From: Lentisphaeria bacterium | Lineage (GTDB): Bacteria > Verrucomicrobiota > Lentisphaeria > Victivallales > Victivallaceae | DNA: 64,000 bases | Assembly (NCBI GenBank): GCA_017507125.1 | Contig: JAFWBQ010000023.1 | Span: 1 to 64,000, forward strand | Reading direction: 5' to 3' | Shown here: one piece after another, positions 7,956-15,463 of the stretch | Layout of the letters: every line of letters begins with the position of its first letter | How positions within the stretch are numbered: position 1 is the stretch's first letter | Position numbers and translations under genes: made by a program | The notes under the pieces: generated by a model | The model's database searches: none | What the model was told of the DNA's origin: nothing | Seen by the model: the letters and a program-made list of their open reading frames with translations, nothing else

Positions 7956-9272
7956 TCACGGTTCTCTGGCTGTTTCGTCAAGGGCCTTTATCAGAGGATG
8001 CAGGACAAATTCAATGACCCGGCGTCTTCCGCATTTGATTTCGCATTGCGCTTCCATACCGGGAATCAGGCGGAAGGATTCTTTTACGCCGGTGAGTTTG
8101 CCGCTGACAGTGACTCTGCCGCGGTAGTAGGTCAACTCCTGACCTTGAATATTTTTCTGCAGAGTGTTCTCTGAAATATCACGTACTGTTCCCTGTAAAG
8201 TGCCATGTTTCTGGAAAGGATAGGCATTGAGCTTGACCCGCGCCACAGCACCTTTGTTCACTTTGCCGATATCCTGAGTGCGGATCTCGGTTTCAAGCTC
8301 AATGTTGCCATTGAGAGGAATCAGGGTGATCAGAGCTTCTGCTTCCTGCACGGCAGAGCCGGGAGAGAACGAGGCGATCTCATGGACAACTGCGTCACAG
8401 GGCGCACGGAGATAGACATATTCAATAAGACGGGCGACCTTTTCATATTCTTTGGTCGTTGAGGTGAGATTACGGTCTGCAGTAACCATCTGTTCGGAAA
8501 TGCTGTTGCGCCACTCCTGAATGAAGGAATTGCGTTCTGCAATAATGGAGCCGCGGCGGTGATTGAGTTCCAACAGATCGTTTTCCAACTGATCCACATT
8601 GGCTTCCATTTCCATACGGGTCACTGACATCTGAAGCAGATCTTTAAGTGAAGCGGCCTTTTTACCGTGGAGTTCCTTGAACATATCTTCGAGTTGCTTG
8701 ATGGCTCCGAGACGTTCCCGTTGTTTGGCAAGGTTGTCCGTTTTGCTTTTCTTTGAAGCGGCGATCTGCGAAAGGGCTTCTTTGAAGTAGTTCATCCTTT
8801 CACGATAGTATTCCGCACGCTGCCTGTAGATGGCAAGCTGCCATTTCTCGAACTGACCGTTACCGCCTTTATATTCTCTGTCCCGGAACTCGTCAGCAAG
8901 ACGATTACGCTGTGCCTGAAGCGCCAGCATCTCATTTTTGAGTCTGGCAGCTTCTGCATTGTTGAATGCCGGATCAAAGGTGATAAGGACCTGGTTTTTT
9001 TTGACGATATCTCCGATTTTTACGTTGATTTTTTTGATGACGGAACGTTCAAGAGGCTTCATTACTATCGTAGGCTGATCCGTGACCAGTTTACCCGTGC
9101 CTTGGATCACAACATCCACCTGGGCAAGGCATGCCCAGATAATGGCGGCTGTGAGCACGAAGAAGGGGATCCATACCCCCAACCGGATCGGCAGGGGAAG
9201 CGTTTCGTTTTTGATTTCCAGTGCATCAGGCTGATATTTGATGATCTCTTTGGGAGTGTCGTTGGTATTCAT
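7956..9272 (-). CDS. Type I secretion adaptor (HlyD/PrtE family)
   Basis: 438 residues. A short cytoplasmic N-terminus leads into one transmembrane helix (about 32-50), a lipoyl half (G-T-G-K-L-V-T-D), a long coiled coil (about 120-280), the second lipoyl half and a beta domain ending G-M-E-A-Q-C-E-I, the usual HlyD C-terminal form. It bridges the ABC exporter and an outer membrane channel. It starts 2 bases after the exporter gene with its ribosome binding site (GAGGAGAG) inside that gene, so the pair is coupled. No substrate or TolC gene is adjacent; the TolC-like protein at 2275-3741 is a candidate partner. Confidence 0.9.
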   Translation of the reverse strand: MNTNDTPKEIIKYQPDALEIKNETLPLPIRLGVWIPFFVLTAAIIWACLAQVDVVIQGTGKLVTDQPTIVMKPLERSVIKKINVKIGDIVKKNQVLITFDPAFNNAEAARLKNEMLALQAQRNRLADEFRDREYKGGNGQFEKWQLAIYRQRAEYYRERMNYFKEALSQIAASKKSKTDNLAKQRERLGAIKQLEDMFKELHGKKAASLKDLLQMSVTRMEMEANVDQLENDLLELNHRRGSIIAERNSFIQEWRNSISEQMVTADRNLTSTTKEYEKVARLIEYVYLRAPCDAVVHEIASFSPGSAVQEAEALITLIPLNGNIELETEIRTQDIGKVNKGAVARVKLNAYPFQKHGTLQGTVRDISENTLQKNIQGQELTYYRGRVTVSGKLTGVKESFRLIPGMEAQCEIKCGRRRVIEFVLHPLIKALDETAREP

Positions 9273-9274
9273 GA

Positions 9275-11821
9275 TTACTCTCCTCTCATTTGCTGAGTCC
9301 AGAATTCGCGGTAGATACCGGGGACTTTCAGCAGCTCTTCATGTGTGCCGGCAGAACTGAGTTCGCCCTGATCGATGGTGATGATCTTATCTGCATGACT
9401 GACAATGCTCAACCGGTGTGAAACGATGATGACTGTTCTGCCGCGTGCAATGTTTTTAAGGTTGGTACGGATGACCTCTTCGCTTTCGGGGTCAAGAGCA
9501 CTAGTTGCCTCGTCAAAAATCAGAATGGGGGGATTGGTCAGAAGAGCACGGGCAATGGCAAGGCGCTGTTTCTGACCGCCGGAAAGGTTGGAGGCGTTTT
9601 CTTCAAGTACTGTGTCATAGCCTTTGGGCAGCTTCTGAACAAATTCATCTGCTCCGGCAAGTTTACAGGCATAAATGATCTCTTCGAGAGAAGCATTCTG
9701 TTTGGGCAATGAGACGTTCTGTCTGACTGTGCCGCTGAAGAAATAATTTTCCTGAAGAACCACGCCGATGTTCCGGCGCAGATGTGCCTTGTCGATTTCA
9801 CGGATATCAATACCGTCGATCTTGACCAGACCGCGTGTGACAGGATAGAGTCCCTGAAGCAGTTTGGTCAGAGTTGTCTTACCGGAACCGGAGCGTCCAA
9901 CGAAACCGATGGTCGATCCGGCGGGGATCTCAAGTTTGAAGTTTTTGATCACGTCAGGCAAATCGCTGCGGTAACGGAACGAAACATCTTCAAATTCCAC
10001 AAGCCCTTTGAAGGGATTGCGGACACCGCCGCCCGCCGGCTCCGGAGGCGTATTCATCACAACACCCAGCATCCGGACAGAAAGGGCGATCTGCTGGTAT
10101 TCATGGATAAGACCGACCATCTTGACCAGAGGACCGGTAACTCTTCCGGCGAGCATCTGGAAGGCGATAAGCTCACCGATGGAAATTGTGTGGTTGAAAA
10201 CAAGATGAGCTCCCACCCAGATGACACAAACGGTCATCATCATTTCAAGCATGTGACTGATGCTCTGTGCGGTCATGGAAATGGTGCCCACACGGAAGTG
10301 GGACTTGATGGCATAAGCTGTTGAATCATCCCAAATTTTCCGCTCAACAGGTTCAAGAGCGAGAGACTTTACGGTACGGACACCGTGGATGGATTCAACA
10401 AGCATGCTCTGACGTTTACCTTCTGCCTGGTAGAGCTCATCAAGACGGCGCTGGAAAGGCTTGATCAAACTGGCGATGACCAGCGCCATAAGAAGTGAGA
10501 AGCCCAGCACGATCAATGTCAGGGTCGCACTGTAAAAAAGCAGAAAGGGAACGAAGATGCAGAGCGCGAAAATATCAAGGATCGTAAAGAAGAGATTGCC
10601 CGAAAGAAATCCGCGGATCTTTTCATTCTGCTGCATGTGTTTGAGCAGAACTCCCGAGGGAACTCTTTCAAAAAAGTCAACGGGCAGTTTCATCAGATGT
10701 GCAAAGGTCTTGGTCGCCGTCGAAATATCGATCTTATTGGTGGCGAAAAGAAGCAGATAACTGCGGATGTAACTGACAATCGCATTGACAACGATGGCAA
10801 GAAGTATGCCGATACCCAGCACGTTGAGCGTATTGTATGCTTGATTGACCAGCACTTTGTCAACAACGATCTGGAAGAACAGAGGGATGACAAGTGAAAA
10901 GATGGTCAGCATGACCACCATCAGAGCGATCTGACCGAAGATCCCTTTGTTTTTGATGAACTCCGGAATAAACCAGCGCAGGCTGAAAGGCTGGTTCTCG
11001 TCGGAAAGTTTATAGATTTTTTTGAGCAGGATGAAGCGTCCGGAAAATTCCTCTTCAAATTCTTCCCTTGAGAGGAAAATAAAGTGATCGGGGGCACTGA
11101 AATTGTCAGATTCAGGGTCGACAACGACTGCATCAACGATTTCAGGATTATCCTTTTGAGGACGGAACCCGCAGAAAATAGCATATTTGCCGCTCTTTTT
11201 TATGGCAATACAGGGCAATACACTGCCGGATTTCTGCAATTTTTCCCAACTCAGTTTTACATTTTTGGTCTTGAACTGTTTATCCGCTGCGATTTGACAG
11301 AAAAGGTTGTCTTTTACCTCTTCATCAGAAACAGCATACTCATGCATGATTTCGCGGATATCCACCTGAGTGTTGTGGTGCTTTGCCACTGCCACAAAAG
11401 AGGTCAGCTTGGTCTGCTTTGCCGCGTCGACCTGAGCGAGGTTGCGGAAAATAATGGCGCAATCCCCGAAACGTTCCTTGAATTCCTGAGTGGAAACGCT
11501 GATGATCTTCTGCCCGGCAGAGGGATCAAGGATCGCCATAGCTTCTTTGTTGATCTGAGCACTGTTGACCACAAGGATCCAACCGTCGCTCTTCATCCGG
11601 GCGAGCATCGGTCCGTTATAGTTGCTTACCGCTTCAAGTGAAGCGATTTTTTCACTGCGCAGTTCCTGGGCTTCGGTCAGTTTGAAGAGGGTATCAAGAT
11701 CATTTTCCTGATACTGTTTTTGAATATCGTCGGTTATGAGAGCCGCAAAATTCACCCCTCTTCTGAACTGTGCCAGAAGAACTCTCAGGCATATCAGTCC
11801 GGAAGGATTTTTGATTTCCAT
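9275..11821 (-). CDS. Type I secretion ABC transporter with two degenerate C39-like domains
   Basis: 848 residues. Residues 1-127 and about 135-270 each resemble the C-terminal half of a C39 peptidase-like domain (D-P-x-x-G or V-D-P, then S-x-x-E-F and a G-x-x-I/L-L-like end), but neither has the catalytic Q-x-x-x-x-C-G motif. An ABC membrane domain follows (about 295-590), then a nucleotide-binding domain with Walker A at 642-650, L-S-G-G-Q at 746-750, Walker B at 766-771 and H802. A cysteine-less C39-like domain is the RTX/hemolysin type of exporter, which binds substrate without cutting it. Two copies are unusual. Ribosome binding site GAGGAAA is upstream. Secreted cargo is not identified here. 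Confidence 0.92.
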   Translation of the reverse strand: MEIKNPSGLICLRVLLAQFRRGVNFAALITDDIQKQYQENDLDTLFKLTEAQELRSEKIASLEAVSNYNGPMLARMKSDGWILVVNSAQINKEAMAILDPSAGQKIISVSTQEFKERFGDCAIIFRNLAQVDAAKQTKLTSFVAVAKHHNTQVDIREIMHEYAVSDEEVKDNLFCQIAADKQFKTKNVKLSWEKLQKSGSVLPCIAIKKSGKYAIFCGFRPQKDNPEIVDAVVVDPESDNFSAPDHFIFLSREEFEEEFSGRFILLKKIYKLSDENQPFSLRWFIPEFIKNKGIFGQIALMVVMLTIFSLVIPLFFQIVVDKVLVNQAYNTLNVLGIGILLAIVVNAIVSYIRSYLLLFATNKIDISTATKTFAHLMKLPVDFFERVPSGVLLKHMQQNEKIRGFLSGNLFFTILDIFALCIFVPFLLFYSATLTLIVLGFSLLMALVIASLIKPFQRRLDELYQAEGKRQSMLVESIHGVRTVKSLALEPVERKIWDDSTAYAIKSHFRVGTISMTAQSISHMLEMMMTVCVIWVGAHLVFNHTISIGELIAFQMLAGRVTGPLVKMVGLIHEYQQIALSVRMLGVVMNTPPEPAGGGVRNPFKGLVEFEDVSFRYRSDLPDVIKNFKLEIPAGSTIGFVGRSGSGKTTLTKLLQGLYPVTRGLVKIDGIDIREIDKAHLRRNIGVVLQENYFFSGTVRQNVSLPKQNASLEEIIYACKLAGADEFVQKLPKGYDTVLEENASNLSGGQKQRLAIARALLTNPPILIFDEATSALDPESEEVIRTNLKNIARGRTVIIVSHRLSIVSHADKIITIDQGELSSAGTHEELLKVPGIYREFWTQQMRGE

Positions 11822-11845
11822 GGATACTATTTCCTCAAATTTTCT

Positions 11846-11868
11846 GAGGCACTTTATGAAATTGCCTC
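11846..11868 (-). repeat. Short inverted repeat in the secretion leader
   Basis: GAGGCA...TGCCTC, 23 bp, sharing GAAATTGCCTC with the ends of the element at 11888-12052 and of the lepA leader repeat. It lies 25-47 bases before the exporter start codon. Confidence 0.6.
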
Positions 11869-11882
11869 TCTAAAAAAATGAT

Positions 11883-12057
11883 AATTCGAGGCAATTTCAA
11901 AACTCCTCAAAATTGTCAAAGCGCCCTCGCTTCGATCTGATAAAGGGAGCGTTTTCGGCTGTTACCTTGCAGGTAGCAGCCTCAAACTACCCTTTACAGC
12001 TCTTGGCGAATGACATCTTTGTCATTTTTTGAATGACTTTTGAAATTACCTCAATTC
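11883..12057 (-). repeat. MITE-like inverted-repeat element in the type I secretion leader
   Basis: A 165-bp element (11888-12052) has 15-bp terminal inverted repeats, GAGGCAATTTCAAAA and TTTTGAAATTACCTC, with one mismatch. It is flanked on both sides by AATTC (11883-11887 and 12053-12057), like a 5-bp target duplication. Inside are three hairpins: GGCTGTTACC with GGTAGCAGCC (11957-11981) nested within TAAAGGG/CCCTTTA (11941-11996), AAGCG/CGCTT (11919-11932), and AATGACA/TGTCATT (12009-12026). It contains no gene. It lies inside the roughly 290-base 5' leader of the exporter transcript, so it may also act as RNA. Confidence 0.6.
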
Positions 12058-12115
12058 CAGTAAAATTCAGACAACGAAAAAATTTTTTCGCCGAAAATGA
12101 AAACAACCTTTTTTT

Positions 12116-12144
12116 AATATAGCATAAAGTTGAGTGTATTGCAA
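12116..12144 (-). promoter_or_regulatory. Promoter of the type I secretion operon
   Basis: Read leftward: TTGCAA (12139-12144), 17 bp, TATATT (12116-12121) with the extended element TGC in front. It predicts a start near 12109 and therefore a leader of about 290 bases. Confidence 0.75.
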
Positions 12145-12238
12145 GCAGTTGTCAATGCAAATCCTGAAAAGAAAAAGGTTTATTGACGTTTTTTTTCAGA
12201 CAGAAAAAGCCGGTCGGGGATATACCTGTTTTCTGAGG

Positions 12239-12285
12239 AAAAAAAAGACCTGCATTTCCCCTTTGAAAAAGGTGAAAAAACAGGC
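12239..12285 (-). terminator. Intrinsic terminator of the DUF1501 gene
   Basis: On the minus strand a hairpin (CCTG...CAGG outer, CACCTTTTTC with GAAAGGGG-like inner pairing, 12248-12285) is followed by a run of T. It lies about 40 bases after the DUF1501 stop codon. Confidence 0.65.
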
Positions 12286-12325
12286 CCTCATGAAAAAGCA
12301 TTCTGCCGGATTTGCGGGGAGTGCT

Positions 12326-13633
12326 TTATTTGTAGATCTCACGCAGTCTCGTTGCGGCAGACGACTCCAGAATAGGGGATTTCAAACCGATGGGATTGGT
12401 GGGGAAGGGCTGATCCGGATTGACCCCGCAAAGCTCATAGAGACTGCCCAGAAGATCCGCCGGAGAAACAGGGCGGGTCGCGGGAAAATCTGTGGTGGCA
12501 TCTGATGAGCCGACCACTTTCCCTCCGGCGAAACCTCCGCCTGCCACCATGGCACAGAAGCAGCTGCTGTGATGGTTGCGTCCGCCCTGCCAGGGGGCGT
12601 GCCAGTCTATGCGGGGAGTACGTCCGAATTCTCCTGTCCACCAGACAATGGTCTGGTCAAGAAGGTTCCGTTCGTGAAGATCCGAAATCAGCGCTGCAAC
12701 GGCACGATCCATTTCCGGAGCAATGCGGTTGAGAGATTCAAAATGCTTTTTGTGTGTATCCCAACCGGAGGCGTTGATGGTGACATAGGGAACTCCCGCT
12801 TCTACAAGGCGCCGGGCGCAGAGGCAGGATTGACCGAAACGGTTCATGCCGTAGCGTTCACGCATGGCTTTGGGTTCAAGGGAAAGGTTGAAAATGTCCG
12901 CAGCTTTGCCGAAAAGGATCGTACGGGCTTCTTCACCTGACGCGGCAAACTGTTCGATTGCCGGATAGTTTTTCCCTTCGCGGGCGAAGGTGTCGAGTTC
13001 TTCAAGCAGTTTGAAGCGGCGCCGAACCTCGTCCTTTGAAGCTCCGCCGGCAGGACTGTAACTGTCGACCTGGAACACGGGACTCTCCGGACGTCCGCCT
13101 GTTGAGAAGGGTGAATAGCGATCTCCAAGAAATCCGCATTCTGAAAAACGTCCTTTATTGGTGGTCAGAGCCACGTAGGGAGGCAGATTGTGCTGTACAT
13201 TGCCTTTGTTCAGCATAGCAAGCATGGCACCGATGGCGGGATAGGTGATGCCGCCTCCAGGCATGCGTCCGGTCTGCATGAGATAAGTGGCTGACTCGTG
13301 ACCCCGATGGGGATGAGTCATACTCCGGATAATGGAGTATAAATTGGCTATTTTCGCCAGTTCCGGCATATATTCACTGATCCGGATCCCATCGACATTG
13401 GTAGGGATATCCCCCTTGCCGCCGTTGTAGTCAAAACTTGCCTGCGGTTTGGGGTCGAAGGCTTCAAGCTGGCAGGGACCTCCCCAGATCCAGATCTCGA
13501 TAACACTTTTTGCCTTTCCTGAGGTACGGTTTTTTTTAGGAAGATCCATTCCGGCAAATGCCGGACTCATCCGTGATACGGCACCCAGTGCCCCCATTGT
13601 CAAGCAGGCTTTGAGAAATTCACGGCGTTTCAT
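12326..13633 (-). CDS. Tat-exported DUF1501 protein
   Basis: About 435 residues. The N-terminus K-R-R-E-F-L-K followed by a hydrophobic stretch is a twin-arginine signal. The body is DUF1501 (sulfatase/alkaline-phosphatase fold): W-I-W-G-G-P-C-Q-L-E-A-F-D-P-K-P near the start, M-T-H-P-H-R-G-H-E-S-A-T-Y in the middle, then N-A-S-G-W-D-T-H and G-E-F-G-R-T-P near the end, all typical motifs. Its reaction is not established. ATG 13633 is chosen because AGGAGGAAATT lies directly upstream and the Tat motif follows at once; a longer in-frame extension would cross the promoter. Such proteins often lie beside DUF1549/DUF1553 cytochrome-like proteins, which are absent here. Confidence 0.9.
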   Translation of the reverse strand: MKRREFLKACLTMGALGAVSRMSPAFAGMDLPKKNRTSGKAKSVIEIWIWGGPCQLEAFDPKPQASFDYNGGKGDIPTNVDGIRISEYMPELAKIANLYSIIRSMTHPHRGHESATYLMQTGRMPGGGITYPAIGAMLAMLNKGNVQHNLPPYVALTTNKGRFSECGFLGDRYSPFSTGGRPESPVFQVDSYSPAGGASKDEVRRRFKLLEELDTFAREGKNYPAIEQFAASGEEARTILFGKAADIFNLSLEPKAMRERYGMNRFGQSCLCARRLVEAGVPYVTINASGWDTHKKHFESLNRIAPEMDRAVAALISDLHERNLLDQTIVWWTGEFGRTPRIDWHAPWQGGRNHHSSCFCAMVAGGGFAGGKVVGSSDATTDFPATRPVSPADLLGSLYELCGVNPDQPFPTNPIGLKSPILESSAATRLREIYK

Positions 13634-13648
13634 AATTTCCTCCTGTGT

Positions 13649-13677
13649 ATTATAACTGTTGAAAAAGTGTTCAACAG
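13649..13677 (-). promoter_or_regulatory. DUF1501 promoter with palindromic operator
   Basis: On the minus strand a perfect TATAAT (13649-13654) has a weak -35 region. That region is covered by a perfect inverted repeat CTGTTGAA-aaagtg-TTCAACAG (13656-13677), a likely binding site for a dimeric regulator. A weak -35 and strong -10 suggest activation or tight repression. No regulator gene is adjacent. Confidence 0.55.
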
Positions 13678-13751
13678 TGAACATAATTCCAAAAAATGGA
13701 TTTTGCAAATGAAAAACATAAAAAAAATGATTTTTTTTGCTTTTGCGCCAT

Positions 13752-13787
13752 AAAAAAACCTGAAACTCCATACAGAGGCGTTTCAGG
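13752..13787 (-). terminator. Intrinsic terminator of the DUF1846 gene
   Basis: Perfect 8-bp stem CCTGAAAC/GTTTCAGG (13759-13766 and 13780-13787) followed on the minus strand by seven T. Confidence 0.9.
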
Positions 13788-13821
13788 GAGAACTGTGAAA
13801 TTCAAACGGCAAAGGAGCTCA

Positions 13822-15342
13822 TCATTCCATGAAAAGATTCTTGCTGGTGTAAACAGGGTCACAGGTAAAAGTGATCCCCAGTTTCCGCAGAGGTGCAAGA
13901 TCCCCTTCCGGAACGATGTGGGTAAAGTGCATTTGACATCCTTTGAGGAGCGGCAGCTTGGACATGGCAAGCTGCGCTGCAGGATTGGAAGGTTCACTGA
14001 CGCTCAAGGCGATAAGGGCTTCATTCAAAGTCAGCGAAATGCGCTGATCCTGATAGAGCTGCTGCTTGAGTTTGCCCACGGAGTCGATGACCAGCTGGGG
14101 AAGCAGATGAAGATCCGCCGGAAGCTCCGCAAGATGTTTGATGGCATTGAGCACGCAGCTTGTGGCGGCGTGGAGCAGAGGGGAGTTTTTGCCGGTGATA
14201 ATGGTTCCGTCGCTGAGCTCCAAAGCGGCGCCGCAGAAGACATTGACACCGGCGTTTTCGCCACTGTATTTCTTTTCTGCCTCAAGGGCGGCTTGCCGGG
14301 CAGGAGCCACAACGGAACGGCAGCTTTCATTGACGCCCAGTGAATCCATCAGCAGTTTGCATCGTTCTGGGACACTTTTTTCAGCAATGCCTGAGGCATA
14401 GTCGCAACAGGCTCTGAAATAACGGCGGATGACCTCCTGAGTGGCAGCTTCACGGACCGCGGCATCATCAGTAATAGCAAAACCAACCCGGTTGACCCCC
14501 ATGTCTGTTGGGGAAACATAGAGCTGTTCCGGAGCCATGATCCTTTCACAGATGCGGCGGACAACAGGGAAAATCTCCACATCCCGGTTGTAGTTGATCG
14601 CTGTTTCCTGACAGGCGGCAAGGTGGAACGGATCTACCATATTGACATCGGCAAGATCGGCGGTGGCAGCCTCATAAGCCACGTTGACAGGATGATCCAG
14701 CGGCAAATTCCAAACGGGGAAGGTCTCAAACTTGGCGTAGCCGGAACGGATCCCGCGGAGCTGCTCGTGGTAAACCTGTGACAGGCAGGTCCCCATTTTA
14801 CCGGAGTTGGGACCGGGGCCGATCACCGCAACGATGGGACGGGTTGTTTCAATATATTCATTGGCGCCGTAGCCGTGTTCGCTGACGATGGCGTTGACAT
14901 CAGTGGGATATCCTTCAATGGGGCGGTGAAGGTAGACTTTGATCCCCTGACGGGTGAGGCGGTTCAGAAAGAAGCGGACTCCCGGTTGATTGCAGTAACG
15001 GGTCACAACGACGGCTTTGACTTCAAGTCCCCACTTTCTCAGATCGTCAATGGTCCGCATGGTATCGGCTTCGTATGAAAGACCGAAGTCGGCGCGCATC
15101 TTCTTTTCTTCAATGGCGCCTGCGTGGATACAGATGATGATGTCCACCTTATCCTTGAGCCGCTGAAGCAGTTTGATTTTTGCATCCGGGTCAAATCCGG
15201 GCAAAACCCGGGCGGCATGGAAATCGCAAATCAGCTTGCCGCCGAACTCAAGATAAAGTTTACCGTCAAATTTTCCTGCCCGGGCAATGATTGCCTCGGA
15301 CTGTTCCTTCAAATATTTTTCACTGTCAAAACCGATTTTCAT
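13822..15342 (-). CDS. DUF1846 family protein
   Basis: About 506 residues, the normal length of DUF1846 (PF08903). Typical segments are G-F-D-S-E-K-Y-L near the start, L-Y-L-E-F-G-G-K-L, C-I-H-A-G-A-I-E, V-V-V-T-R-Y, and G-P-G-P-N-S-G-K-M-G-T-C-L. The last is a phosphate-loop-like segment. The family is widespread in anaerobes, crystal structures exist, and no reaction is firmly assigned as far as I know. The start at 15342 has AAGAGGG upstream and the promoter at 15364-15392 rules out a longer form. It is a single-gene unit with its own terminator. Confidence 0.9.
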   Translation of the reverse strand: MKIGFDSEKYLKEQSEAIIARAGKFDGKLYLEFGGKLICDFHAARVLPGFDPDAKIKLLQRLKDKVDIIICIHAGAIEEKKMRADFGLSYEADTMRTIDDLRKWGLEVKAVVVTRYCNQPGVRFFLNRLTRQGIKVYLHRPIEGYPTDVNAIVSEHGYGANEYIETTRPIVAVIGPGPNSGKMGTCLSQVYHEQLRGIRSGYAKFETFPVWNLPLDHPVNVAYEAATADLADVNMVDPFHLAACQETAINYNRDVEIFPVVRRICERIMAPEQLYVSPTDMGVNRVGFAITDDAAVREAATQEVIRRYFRACCDYASGIAEKSVPERCKLLMDSLGVNESCRSVVAPARQAALEAEKKYSGENAGVNVFCGAALELSDGTIITGKNSPLLHAATSCVLNAIKHLAELPADLHLLPQLVIDSVGKLKQQLYQDQRISLTLNEALIALSVSEPSNPAAQLAMSKLPLLKGCQMHFTHIVPEGDLAPLRKLGITFTCDPVYTSKNLFME

Positions 15343-15363
15343 ATTGCCCTCTTGCGTTTTAAT

Positions 15364-15392
15364 AATATACCCCGGAAGTTCTTTTTTTTCAA
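15364..15392 (-). promoter_or_regulatory. Promoter of the DUF1846 gene
   Basis: Read leftward: TTGAAA (15387-15392), 17 bp, TATATT (15364-15369). It lies just behind the lepA terminator and fixes the start at 15342. Confidence 0.75.
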
Positions 15393-15404
15393 GAGCGGTT
15401 TTAT

Positions 15405-15448
15405 TAAAAAAAGAGCGGAAAAACACAGCTCTGCACCGGTTTTTCCGC
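15405..15448 (-). terminator. Intrinsic terminator of lepA
   Basis: Perfect 10-bp stem GCGGAAAAAC/GTTTTTCCGC (15415-15424 and 15439-15448), then TCTTTTTTT on the minus strand. Confidence 0.9.
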
Positions 15449-15463
15449 CTGTCAGATTTACGA

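Noticed and set aside
7763-7981. Short minus-strand frame between the PPIase and secretion adaptor genes
   Set aside because: It overlaps the end of the adaptor gene and the PPIase promoter, and the translation shows no recognisable feature.
11919-12030. Known riboswitch in the secretion leader
   Set aside because: I see no match to the conserved cores of the riboswitch classes I know (for example cyclic-di-GMP, SAM, TPP); only local hairpins.
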